A stretch of 64,000 nucleotides of DNA from Viscum album (lineage: Eukaryota; Streptophyta; Magnoliopsida; Santalales; Viscaceae): contig OY728159.1 in assembly GCA_963277665.1 (NCBI GenBank), forward strand, positions 1,017,561,343 to 1,017,625,342, given 5' to 3'. The translations under genes were made by a program, and so were the position numbers. Under the pieces are notes generated by a model. That model ran no database searches. It was not told the DNA's origin and saw only the letters and a list, made by a program, of their open reading frames with translations. Below, piece by piece: positions 1 to 12,599 of this stretch; the stretch's first letter is position 1; each line of letters begins with the position of its first letter.

Positions 1-655
1 TAAGTTGATTTAGTTCACCTCTATCTAAATTTTTGGATTTTCAGATTTTAGAAGGATTATAAAGTTATAAATTTAGTGAAATTTTAAGTTAAAATTAAAA
101 TGAAATTTGTTAGAATAAAGTATTATCTCACCATAGGTGGGATTATGCATTTTTGATTACGTGTACTAATCATTTTGTTGTGATAAAGATAGATGAAATA
201 ACCAATAATTCTATTTATGGATCGAATGATCTACTAATACTTTAGGAATGAAAAATTCATCTTCATTTCTTTGAATAAGATATGAAGTGGAAATTGTTCA
301 AGGAATGAACAACGATGAGATAATAATTAAATAAAGTAAGTATACCTTCTCAAGTTCTTCAAATTTAGGGAAAGGATCTTGAAAACCACAAATTTTATCC
401 TAGTACCTTCTTATCCGATGAATCCAATGGCCCCTAAAATCATCGTAGATTTATGGCTTTCTAATTTCTAAATTTCTCCTAACATTGTTCTCTATCACTC
501 TCCATTAGAATTTGATGGTTATATTTTTCTCCTATATCTATGTTTTTTCTTCCCACCGATGTTCTTCTATCTGGAAACCCTGTGAGTAGTTACTTTTTCC
601 ATCTGTTATGTTTCTCACTTTCTTTTATTAAATGATGTTTTAGTATTTCTTTTTT
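1..655 (+). mobile_element. 3' end of the internal region of an upstream family A gag-only element (A1, first copy)
   Basis: This stretch aligns by eye with 7111-7767, the 3' non-coding part of the internal region of the next copy. Both share the string CACCTCTATCTAAA or a close variant near the start, then the same order of blocks (the TGATAAA, ATGACC and AAGGATCTTGAAA stretches). It ends abruptly at about 655. The polypurine tract and the first ~57 bases of the LTR found in the second copy at 7768-7920 are missing here. No coding sequence is seen. It shows that the window opens inside an element joined in tandem with the next one. Confidence 0.75.
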
Positions 656-3048
656 ACACAACACCAGCTTATCTTGTGGTACAAAAAATGTTAATATTTG
701 ATTATGTTACACATAATTTCAAGTTATTTTGATAGAATTAATTTAATGTACGTTTTTTATAAGTTAACAACTAAATATTATAACCTAGTCATTTTAATGG
801 CGGGTATGAATAATATTAACTTTATTCTGAAAAACTATTTAAATGCAAATAAGTGAGTCTATAAAATAATAAAATCACTCTTGATGGATTTTATTAATGG
901 AAAATATATTTAATATATTCAATATAATGTTTAAAATTCATCTTATATGTTTTCTATATAGGATATAGGAAAAAATTCAATTTTTTGGATAAAAGAAGTA
1001 TTTTTTTAAAAATGCAGTTTTACCACATTTTGATGGCACCCCAATTTTAAATATAGTTATTGAAGAATTTTTATATTCAATTGAAATAATAAAATTATTC
1101 TTTTAATTCACAATATAAAAAATTTATTTGGTTGAATTTTTGGTATTTTTCTAATAAGTTTTATTTTTTGATAAATAATGAAAATAATATTTTTTATTAA
1201 AAACATTATTTTCTTTTAAAGTAATTATATAATTATGTTTTAGATTATTTTAAAATTTTAATTATTTAATTTTTTATAATTATTTTTTTTGAAAATTATT
1301 TTATTCAATAATTTATTATAAAAACATTTTCCATTTAAAAATGGGCATTTTTTCAAAAAAACTATTTTCATGACATTTTACCGGATTTATTTTAAATTTA
1401 ATTCTACAACTTCTGTGTTTTGAATTTTCAAAAATTAACATAAAATTTGGATCTAGTAGGTCCAAATTTTGTAATTATTCCCCCTTTATTTTTGACCTAT
1501 ATGAATAGTAACCATGGTAAATTTTGTTACCATGGTAAAGGGTAAATTAGGTAATTTAGGTTAAAAATAAAATTATAATGACTATAAAGTGAATAAAACA
1601 AATGGAAAATTTTTATTTGATTAATTTAATTCTACCCTTAACACTTTAGTATTGTAATTATGCCATTTATTAGACACTTGTCCATGAAAATGGCTTAAAA
1701 ATTATTTAAATCAAAGAAATACACAAGGTTTTATTTTCTTTGTTTTTAATACATATTATGTGTAAAAATATGAAAAAATGGGTGGTATAAATGCATATAA
1801 TTGGTAATTTTTAAATTAATAAACATATTTACCTAATATAAATTTATTTTTAACGTTTTGGGGCCATTTTGGAGATATTATGGTATTTATAACATTTTTT
1901 AATGACAATTTAAAGATGTCACATTCATGTTTTAAATAATATATCATTTTTGAAATAAGGTTATACAAAAGATAAACTATACGATAAATACTAATTTGAA
2001 ATATAAATTTATTTCTTTATCATGGTAATTTATTTTTAATTTTTAGGAAAGAAATAATTACATTAAAGGTTTATATATTGATGATGCAAAAATAATTTAA
2101 TTGATATAAAAATCAATAAACAAGTTTTTATTATAATTATAATAACTATTAAAAGACACGAACACTTGACCAAATATTTTTGGTAGATTATATATCGATG
2201 ATAATCATCCATGTGTCTAGTTATTGACCGTTTGGATTCTTATATTAAATATTCTGTTAATTATATTATTTTATTTAAAGTGATGTTAAACTTGTCACAT
2301 TCATGTTTTAATAAGTATAACATTTTTATTGATGGATTTTACAGAATGTATATTCAAATAAAAGTATTATACTAAAAAATTGTAGATTTATAATGATCAT
2401 AGAATTTTATTTTTAATTTTTACCCAACAAAATAAGTATATTAAATAATTACACAAAATAGATGTAATTATTACTTTATTTATGGAAATATTAAATTAAT
2501 TTTATTAAAAATATTAAAATAATTATAATTTTGTATAATTAATATATAAAATGGATTTTATAGATGAACAAGACAACATATGAATATAATAAAATTTTTT
2601 GTTTGATGATAGCATCTTGAAAATATTAAAAATCCATGAATTAAATAGTGTTAAAATTGACAGTATTATTTTTTTGTCAAAACATTGTTTCATTAAATTA
2701 TTTAAATATCACAAAACATTTTAAAAAATATAGACTAAAAATTATATGAAAAAAATGATAAATTTATTTTTTTATGATCTCATTTACATCAAATAAGTAA
2801 ATATCTCTCTATTTTAATATTGAAATAATTGTTACCCTTGTTAAAATTAAATAGAATAACTAAGTGTAAAATTAAAATGATAAGGTTTAAATTGATATAA
2901 TAAATTGTAAAAAAATTATTTTTTGATAGTATTACAACCTTATAATATCTAATTTTAGAAAATATGACACTTTGGAGGTTTTTTGATGCGGTATGATTTT
3001 ATTATAAATTAATATTTTTTGAGATTCCAAATGCGCCCCTCACCTCAA

Positions 3049-3059
3049 TTATAAAAGGG
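3049..3059 (+). promoter_or_regulatory. TATA box of the family A LTR promoter
   Basis: TTATAAAAGGG lies after a short C-rich stretch and before CTCCCTC. The same arrangement occurs at 50815 and 58005 in element A2. At 10349 the copy has decayed to TTTTAAAAGAG. The conserved position, about 2 kb into the intact LTRs, suggests a U3 promoter with the transcript starting about 30 bases downstream. Confidence 0.6.
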
Positions 3060-3384
3060 AATGTCCTCCCTCAAAATTTTAATTCATTTGATCCATAAAG
3101 ATAGATCATTCCCTGAAAATTTCCCTTATAAACTTAATTAATCAAATTCTAGAGGTTCTGGTTTTCTAAAAAGACCAAATCTATTGCCTTTAAGAGGAGT
3201 TCTAGAGGGAGCTCTTTGAAAAAGAGGTAATATCCTCTACTGATTATTTCAAATTATTTTTTCTTCTACTTATTATTTTCAAGTTGTTTCCATAATAAAT
3301 TCATTATTACAGTATCAATTGTATAATGAGATGTTATTAAGATTATTTAAAACCCATATTCCACCTTCTATCCATCCTATGAAA

Positions 3385-3640
3385 AAAAATCACCACGTGT
3401 ACGTATGTACAACTTACCATCTCCACGCTGTGGTGTAATATGTTTTTCACCACCGCATGACTTGGATGGGTATAATGATAAAAATAATAACTATATATGA
3501 TTATTATAGAAATTTATTTATTCTCTAACAATATATATACTACCCACTTTGATATGATTTCATAATTAAAGGATTGATATCATCACTCATGCGTATGTTG
3601 GACCCACCGTCTCCACGATGTGATATGATTATTTCTATAT
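3385..3640 (+). repeat. Two spaced GTACGTAC-type boxes in the A1 left LTR
   Basis: Boxes sit at about 3395-3440 (core GTATGTAC at 3403) and 3585-3630 (core GTATGTTG at 3593), 190 bases apart. Each core is followed by a TACC/CACC element and then TCTCCACG and a GATG/GGTG element. The same boxes, with the same spacing, occur in all the better family A LTRs of the window. Confidence 0.7.
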
Positions 3641-5286
3641 GAAATCCATTAAATCATGATTATAAAAAAATATATAATAAAAAAATATGATATATATTAA
3701 GTTAATATCATTTTTTAATGATAAAATTATTTCCTAAGAAGGGGAACCAGAACTTATTCAAAAAACATGCATGAGAAAATGAAGCAGTTAATACCCGAAT
3801 AATAAGTAACAATGGAATATTATTACAAAAAAATGATAATATGATCATATTTGATATCCTAAAAATAAATACGATTCTAGAATAAGTCAATAAATATATT
3901 TTAATTATTATACACAAGGTTTAGATACATAAAAAAAATATAAGACCTAAGTTAAGGGATAATTTCACAATCTGATTATTATACTAGATTGTTTATACTT
4001 AAGTATTTACTGGGATATATTTATCACCCACATCTATATTTCCTAAATATAAAGGATTATTTATATTATTATATAAAATTCAACTTTACCCATTGGTGAT
4101 TTTTTATTAAATGGTATTAAATGAATCTTTTGTTAGTTTTTGTACGGGGTACTTTTTGACGTTTCCATAAAAGGTATGAGGATAATGTTTTTTTAACTTA
4201 AATGACATGAATGGATTTTTATGCCATCATAATGAATTATTTCCATGAAGATTACTTTAAATTATTTATATATTATTTTCAAATAAATTCTTTTCTTATA
4301 AAATTGTGCAGTATTTTGAGAAAAGAAAATGTTTTAGAAAAAGAAAGTATTTTTTCTCAAGAATTAATTTCAAGTGTTTTATCAAAATTATTTTCCATCA
4401 AATGTTAAGGATATTTTTCAAATAAACTATCCATATTATTCTTATAGTTTATTATGTTTTTTACAGAATTAAATTTTTGAAATCTATTTTTTTACATGTA
4501 TTATGTTATGGTGGAATGATATTTAAGAAATCCATTTTATTCCATGGGTTATGTTACGATGAATGATTTATGTTTTTGTGTCACACATATGTATGGTTTT
4601 CATTATGTGATGAATGAGACCTATATCTACCTCAAATAAGTGGGTAAATATTTATATTCAGGATATCAAAGTGATTGTAATGAAAAGTAAATTTGGTTCA
4701 GTAATATAGGGCTAGAATGACAAGTAAATCCAGTTTAGTAATGCAGGGCTGGAATGAGGAGTGATCTTGGTTTAGAAATGGAATTTGTCCGCTATGATGG
4801 TATGGGAAATGAGCCTTGGATAATATTTAAATGAATTTCTATTCTTATGTGTTTACCAAAATTCCATGTTTTAATCCAATACTGATTTATTATTGTTTGT
4901 GTTCCTTTATGATTTATGCCTTATGAATTTCAAATATTTATTTCACGACTCAAGATTTTGATATTCAAAATTCATGTTCATATGTTTACATTCTTATGAT
5001 TATGTTTTTTTTGATGTTTTCCATGTTTACCCTTACTGATCATTGGAGATAACCTTTTTTATATTTTCTTTTCCCTAGGATATAAATAATGGTTTAAGGT
5101 AGGAAAACTAAAGGGGAAGATATTTATGGGAGATGTTGAAGATCTTTTAACAAGATAGAATATTGTGTTCCAAGTTTCTAGGGGCACTAAACTAATACGG
5201 TCTTTGGGCATCTATTTTTGTAATTTATTAATTTTTCTGAAAAAGAAATGTAATTTAAATGTATGTGAATCTTGGGTCATTAGAGT

Positions 5287-5298
5287 TGGTATCATAAC
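5287..5298 (+). other. Primer-binding site of A1 (tRNA-iMet type)
   Basis: TGGTATCATAAC follows the LTR end by two bases. It matches the first eight bases of the usual plant initiator-Met primer site (TGGTATCAGAGC) and is decayed after that. Its relative in A2 at 53213 is better preserved. Confidence 0.7.
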
Positions 5299-5550
5299 AA
5301 TGGTTTAGTTAACCTTTAGAAACTAGAATGAAAAAAATTAGTGAGATCTCCAGAGATATTTCTAAAGATATGTCTAGGGTATCTCTATGGGTATGTCTAA
5401 ATATAGGTCACAGTACTAAAATTATGGTAATGATCATAAATAACATAGGATTAAACCTAATATGTTAGAGATTTAATGTACTCCTAATTGATTATGTTGT
5501 TTTCCTAGTATGTTTTTTCCTATCACACTATTCTTTTTGGGTTTTAGACA

Positions 5551-6669
5551 ATGGATGAAACCCAAAGGAATCATGGTAATGATCAATGAAACTGGAAATG
5601 AAACTATTATCCTCTTGAATAACCAAATGTTATGGGATCTACAATACAAAATCTTATCGCTATACTTACACTAGTTATGAATCATTATGGACTTCCAATT
5701 CAGAAGAGAGGGGAATGACATTCTGTTGTGTCCTTCATGAGGAAACGTAATCCATCATTCAGTGGGTCTTCTAATCCACTTATTGCTAAACAATGGATCA
5801 GTACAATTGAAAATATATTTTCAATCCTTCTTTGTTCAGAACATGAAAAAGTCCCTTTGATTGTTTATCATTTAGAAGGAGAAGTGGACCATTGGTGTAA
5901 TCTAAACAATAATACGAGGCAACGAGATGAAATTGAATCCATGAAATGGGATGAGTTTAAGAACATATTTTTTCAATAAGTACATTCATTGTATTCCATA
6001 AAAGAATATGGAAAATGATTTACTTGATCTTAAGAAAAAGGATTATGAATCCATTGGTACATACGAGGAAAATTTTACAAGACTTATAAGGTATACATCT
6101 GGCTTTATCATCCAACCTAAAAGTAAATTTGATTGATTCTTAAGTGGATTAAAACCAAGTCTTTGAAGGGATTTAGCTATAACAGAATTTATTAGATATT
6201 AAGATATTGTACGTTGTGCTATCAAGGTAGCAATGGAAGTTGGTGTTACATATCAATCTCATTGTTTTGACAGGAAACAAAATATGGAGTTCAAAGGAAA
6301 ATCTCAAAACAATGGTGAAACGAAGATGAGTGTTTCCTTATTCTCAAAATGTGGAAAGAAGAATGGTGGAGATTTTCTTAAATATACTATAATTTTTTTG
6401 TGTTGGAAAGATGGTCATCGGAATGTTGAGTGCCAAAGAAATGAGAAAAATGTAGCTAATGATGTCAATAGAGAAAAGACTACATAGAATTAACCCCCAC
6501 ACATCAATGTTACAAGTACAAGGTAATAGGGAATTATGATAACTAGTGCCCAAATCCAAGGGTTATCAATGATGATCGATGTAAATGACCACTTTAGGAC
6601 AATGAGAAAAGAAAATCACATGCAATTACTATTGGAGAGGTTGATTCTGACAATGAGGTGGTGGAATGA
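5551..6669 (+). pseudogene. gag: Decayed gag gene of gag-only element A1
   Basis: Gag is the capsid/nucleocapsid polyprotein of LTR retrotransposons. The chosen start is the ATG after the GGGTTTTAGACA leader that A2 also has, and the end is the VVE-stop also shared with A2. Readable parts are a capsid segment at 5728-5979 (PSFSGSSNPLIAKQW, then IENIFSILLCSEHEKV and YHLEGE) and a later segment at 6233-6487. The latter has a degraded zinc-knuckle region with CGKKNGGDF and the HRNVEC end of a second knuckle. Stops and frame changes separate these parts, so no full product is possible. No protease, reverse transcriptase or integrase follows, which makes the element non-autonomous. Family assignment is firm by comparison with A2; the exact start is inferred. 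Confidence 0.75.
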
Positions 6670-7848
6670 CTGAGTGTTTATATAATGAGATTTTATAATA
6701 ATGTTGTAGAATCTATTTTATAGTATTATGGAATATAGGGATATCTTTATATTGGTCCATTTTAGTTTTTGATAAGTATATAGTACTGATAACCATTACT
6801 TGTGATTGAAACATATTTTTAGAAAACACATGATATGTGCATAATGATGGGATAAAAAGATAATGAGATGTTTGATAGTATTAATGACCTATGAACTGAT
6901 CAAAGGACAATGTGATATCATGGTTTGAGTATATATAATTTTTGGGATTTTTGGTATATTGAAAGAGATAATTTTTGATAGCATTCATGTTTTCACTAAG
7001 GTTCTATGGTAATTCAATTTATTACCATGTTTCAAGAGAATACAAGATTAAGGTATTCACATGTTTTGAATGTGACAACTAATCACTTCCTTATGGTATA
7101 TGGGGATAAATATTAATCCTATTTAGTTTACCTCTATCTAAAACTTTGGATTTCCAGATTTTGGAAGCATTGAAAGGTTATAAATATATGGAAAGTTTAA
7201 GTTAAACTTCAAATAACATTTGTTAGAATAAAGTCTTATCTCATAATAGGTGGACTTATAAATATTTGATTATCTGTTATAACCTTATTGTTGTGATAAA
7301 TACATATGAAATGACCTATAATTATATTTATGTATCGCATGGTCAGCTAACACTTTATGAATGACAAATTCAACTTCATTTCATTGAATAATATATGAAG
7401 TGTAATTTTTTTAAGACATGACCAATAGTGATACTGTACTGAAATCAAGTAAGTATTTATTCTCATGTTCTTAAATTTTAGGGAAAGGATCTTGAAATCT
7501 AAAAATTTTATCCGAGTAACTTCTTATCCGAGGAATCAAATAACCCATTAAATCATCATAGATTTATTGATTTTTGATTGTTAACCTTCTCTTAAAATTA
7601 TTCTCTATCACTCTCCATCATAATTTTATGGTTATATTTTTCTCCCATATCCATATTTTCACTTCCCTATAGTGTTATTATTTGTGGAAACCTAGTGAGA
7701 AGTTACTTTGGTTAACTGTTATGTTTATGAATTTCTTTTTTAAATGATGTTTTAGTATTCCTTTTTATGATGTGAGTTTATATAAAAGAAACTTTCAAGT
7801 ATCAAACCTTTTATAACCCCGAAAAATGTCAAGGGAGAAATTCATTTT
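6670..7848 (+). mobile_element. Non-coding 3' internal region of A1
   Basis: No coding motif of pol is seen. The region matches 54586-55974 of A2 apart from the SINE insertion there, and its last ~650 bases match 1-655. It is the part that replaces pol in this gag-only element type. Confidence 0.65.
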
Positions 7849-7861
7849 TAGGGGGTTAGAA
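7849..7861 (+). other. Polypurine tract of A1
   Basis: The purine-rich run TAGGGGGTTAGAA ends directly at the TGTAACACC start of the 3' LTR. The A2 counterpart is at 55975-55987. It is preceded by the AATGTCAAGGG block, a decayed form of AATTTCGAGGG in A2. Confidence 0.7.
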
Positions 7862-10800
7862 TGTAACACCATAATATTTTTATGAGATAGATTTTATAAT
7901 TTCTTTGATGTCTTGTACAATACACAACGCCAAGATTGGCTTGTGAAATATGAAAAAATGACTTAGCTTGTGATATATACAATGCTAAGATTGTATTGTG
8001 TTACACACAATTTAATTTTATTCTGATAGAATTAATTTCATGTAATATTGAGTATAAGTGAATAACTAAATATTATAACCTGTTCATTATAATGGCATGT
8101 ATGAATAATATTTACTTTCTTCTGAAAAACTATTTAAATTCAAATTAGTGAGTCCATAAAATAATTAAATCACTCTTGATGGATTTTATTAAAGAAAAAT
8201 AAATTAAATAAATTCAATATGTTGTTTAAAATTCATCTTATATTTTTTCTAGACATGATATAGAAACGTATGGAATTTTTTTTGGATAAAAGAAGTATAT
8301 TTTAAAAACATACAGTTTTGCTGCCTTTTGATGGCACACTTATTTTAAATATAGTTTTAAAACATTTTATATTCAATTTGACAAAATAAAATTATTATTT
8401 TGGTTTGTAATAAAAAATTACTTTGGTTGAATTTTTAGAATTTTACTGATAAGTTTCATTTTTTGATGAATAGTGAAAATACTTAATTTTTTTTGGAAAA
8501 AATCATTTTATTTTAAATTCATTACATAATTATGTTTTGGATTAGTTTTAAATTTTAATGAATTCATTTTAATAAAATTATTGTTCTTGAAAATTATTTT
8601 ACACATGAATTTTTTATAAAAACATTTTTCATTTAAAATGTGGCATTTTTTTAAAAAAATTGTTTTTCATGATATTTTACCTATTTTATTTTAAATTTAT
8701 TTCTAATAATTTTTTGTTTTGAGTTTTGAAAAATAATGTAAAATTTGGATTCATTAGGTCCATATTTTTTAAGCAGGACCCTTTTATTTTTCACTAGTAT
8801 TAATAGTAACAGTGATAAATTTTGTTACCATGGTAATGGGTAAATTAGGTAATTTGGGTTAAAAATAAAATTATAATGAATGAAAAATGACCCAAACAAA
8901 TGATTTTTTTATTTGATTAATTAAATTCGACGCTTAACTGTTAATTATCGAAATTATGTCATTTAATGGTCTCTTTTCCATGCATATTACTTAAATAATA
9001 TTTAAATCAAAGAAAGAAACAATGTGTCATTTTCTTTTTCTTTTATATCGATTATGTGTCCACATATGAAAACAATGGGTGGTATCAACAAATATAAATG
9101 GTAATTATTAACTTAATAAGCATATTTTCCTAATATAAATTTATTTTTTACATTTTGGGTCCATTTGGGAGATATTATTTTATATATAATATTTTATTAA
9201 ATGAAAATTTAACGATGTAACATTAATGTTTTAAATAATATATAATATTAAAAATAAGTCTATAGAGAATATAAATTCGACTATAAATAAAAATTTTAAA
9301 GGTAAAATTATTTTATTTATGATGGGAATTTATTTTAAATTTTTAGGAAAGAAATAATTACCTTACAGGTTTATATATTTATGATGTAGAAATTATTTAA
9401 TTGATTAAAAAAATAAATAAACATATTTTTATAAAAATTATAATAATTTTTAAAAACAAAAACACTTGAAAAAATTTTATTTGTAGAGTATATATTGACT
9501 ATAATAATCCAAGGGTTGATTTATTGACCGTTTTGAGCCTTATATAAGAGATTATGACACTTATATTATTTTATTTAAGGTGAAGCTAAACTTGTCACAT
9601 TCATGCTTTAATAAGTATAACATTTTTAATGATGGATTTTAAAAAATATATATTAAAATAAAAGTATTCTACAGAAATATATAATATTTATATTCATAAA
9701 ACTATTTTATTTTTAAATTTTACCCAAAAAATAAGTATATTAAATAATTACATATAATAGATGTAGTAATTGCTTTATTAGTGGAAATATCAAATTACTG
9801 TTATTAAAAATATAAAAATAAATGTAATTATGGATAATTTATATATCTAATTAATTTTATAGATTACTTAGAACCCATTTGTATATAATAAATTATTTGG
9901 TTCTATGATAGCATCTTGATATTTTTAAAAACCGATGAATTGAATAGTGTCAAAATAGATACAATTGTTGTTTTGTCAAAACAATGTTTTATTAAATTAT
10001 TTAAAAATCATAATTTTTTCAAAAAATATATAATAACTATTATTTGGTAAATAATGATCCAAATTATTTATATATGATTTATTTTACATCAAATTAGATA
10101 ATACATCACCTTTCTAATATTGAAATAATTGTTACCCTTGTTAAAATTAAATAGAATAACTAAGCGTCAAATTAAAATGATTAAGTTTAAATTGACATAA
10201 AAAATTGTCCAAAGTTTATTGGTTGATTATATTACAATATTATATCATCTAATATTTGAATCTATGACACTTTTGTTGTTTTTTATGTGGTTTTATTTTA
10301 TTATAAATTAATATTTATGGAGATTCCAAATGTGCCCCTCACCTCAATTTTAAAAGAGATCATCATCTCTCACAATTTCAATTCACTTTGAGCCTTCAAT
10401 CATGACCAAACCCAACCTAGTTAACTTATAAACTTACTTAATCACATTATAGAGGTTCCTTTATTTTCAAAATACCAACTGTAGTGCCTTTAAGATGAGA
10501 TCTAGAGAGAGCTCGTCGAAGAAGAGTTAATCTCCTCTACCGATTTTTTCAAATTATTTATTCTTTAACTTCATCTTCATGAGTTGTTTCCATTATAAAT
10601 TAATTATTAAAATATAAATTTTATAATGATATTTTTTTATGATTATGGAACAACCATATTACACATTCTATCCACCCTACAAAAAACGAAATCATCACGT
10701 GTGCGTATGTATGCCTTACCATCTCCATATCATGGTGTAATCCGTTTTTCATCCCCACATAACTTGGATGGGTATAATGATATAAATAATAACTATATAC

Positions 10801-12594
10801 GATTATTATAACAATTTATTTATTATATAATGATATATATACCATCCAATTTGATACCATTTCATAATTAAAGGAATGATAACATCACTCGTGCGTACAT
10901 ACAACCTACAGTCTCCACGATGCGATGCGATTCATTCTACATGATATCCATTAAAGCACAATTATATAAATGTATAGAATACATAAATATGATATATATT
11001 ATGTTAATATAATTTTTAAATGATATAACTATGACCTAATAAGGATAAATAAATATTATTTGAAAAAACAAGCCTGATAAAATGAAGTAGTTAATACCCG
11101 AATAACAAGTAATAATGAAATATTATTTCCAAACAGATGATAATTTTATCATACATGATATACTAAAAATAAATATGATTATATAATAATTGAATGAAAT
11201 TATTTAACTCATTATATAGGAGGTTTAGATAAATATAACAAATAGCAGACCTATGAGAAGGGATAATTTCGCAATCTCATTATTATATGATTTTTTATAC
11301 GTAAGTATTTACAAAGATAAATTAATCATCCACACCCTTGTTTCCTAAATATGTAACATTAGTTTTATTATTCTAATTTTTTTAAATTCAATTTTAACCA
11401 TTGGTAAAATTTTATAAAATGTTATCAAAGTAATCTTTTATCATTTTCAGTATGAGGTACTTTTTGATTTTTCCAGTAAAAGTAAGAGGAAAATGTTTTT
11501 TAACTTATACATAATGAATGGGTTTTAAAACTTTCATAAAACCTTATTTCCATGAAGATTACTTTACACGGTTTTACAGTTATTTTCGAAAAAATTATTT
11601 TCTTTTAAAATTTTCTGGCATTTTGAGAAAATAAAATGTTTTAGAAGAAGAAAAGATATTTTCCTCAAGAATTAATTTCACGTGTTTTGTCAAAATTATT
11701 TTCCATCTACTATTAAGGATATTTTCATATATAATATCCATATTATTCGTATGGTTTATTAGGTTTATGATGTAATTATATTTATGAAATCCATTCATTT
11801 TTCATATATTATGTTATGATGAAATTATGTTTAATAAATCCATTTTATTCCTTGGATTATGTTATGATGAATGATTTATGTTTTTTGTGCCACACATATG
11901 TATGGGTTTCATTATGTGATGGGTGGGACATATATCTCCATAAAATTCATTAGGAAAAGAATTATATCTCATGATATATTCATTATTGTAATGAAAAATA
12001 AATCTATTTTAGTAATACATGGATGGAACATAAAGTAAATCTGATTTAGTAATACAGTGCTGGAATGAGAAGTGAACTCAGTTCAGTAATGGACTTTGCC
12101 TGCTATGATGGTCTTGTAAATGAGCCTTGGATAATATAGAAATGATTTTATATGCCTATGTGTTTTCCAATATTCCATGTTTTATGTTAATTTTAATTTA
12201 TCATGGGTCATGTTACTTTATTATTTATTCCTTACAGACTACCAAGATTTATTTCATGACTCAGGTTTTTGAGATTCAAAATTTATGATCATGTTTTTAT
12301 ATTCTTATGTTTATGTTTTTTTTGATGTTATCCATGTTTACCCTTACTTATCATTTTAGCTCACCCTTTTTATGTTTTCCTTTTCCCAGGATATAAAGAA
12401 AGGTTTAGATAGAAAAACTAAAGGGTAATATCTTTATGGGAGATTTTGAAGATCTTTCACCAAGTTAAAAGATCATGTTCTAAAATTCCAAAGACACTAA
12501 ACTAATATGGTCTTTGGGTGTCTATTTGTGTAATGTACTAATTTTTACTCAAAATAAATCTAATTTATATGTACTTAAATCTTGTGTTGTTAGA
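7862..12594 (+). repeat. Family A 3' LTR of A1 (about 4.7 kb)
   Basis: The LTR starts TGTAACACC right after the polypurine tract and ends in TGTTAGA at the point matching the end of the left LTR (5284). It aligns along its whole length with 656-5284, apart from small indels and many substitutions. It contains the decayed TATA region near 10349, the two spaced boxes near 10705 and 10895, and the conserved 3' third with the CATGTTTACCCTTACT and TTTTCCCAGGATATAAAG stretches. No target-site duplication can be tested because the left end of the tandem element lies outside the window. Confidence 0.8.
10697..10945 (+). repeat. Two spaced GTACGTAC-type boxes in the A1 right LTR
   Basis: Cores GTATGTAT at 10705 and GTACATAC at 10895 are 190 bases apart, exactly as in the left LTR. 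Each is followed by a CTTACC/CCTACA element and then TCTCCAT/TCTCCACGA. Confidence 0.7.
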
Positions 12595-12599
12595 AAAAA

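Larger units (their letters stand above)
656..5284 (+). repeat. Family A LTR shared by two tandem internal regions (A1), 5' end truncated
   Basis: This long non-coding block aligns along its length with 7921-12594. Examples are the TTGATGGCAC stretch near 1030 and 8325, the TTACCATGGTAA stretch near 1527 and 8825, the TATA region near 3050 and 10350, and the GTCTCCACG boxes near 3420 and 10910. It is followed by a primer-binding site at 5287, so it acts as the 5' LTR of the downstream internal region. It is also the 3' LTR of the piece at 1-655. The LTR start (TGTAACACC) is deleted, and the final CA has become GA. Divergence from the 3' LTR is high, so this is an old copy. Confidence 0.8.
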
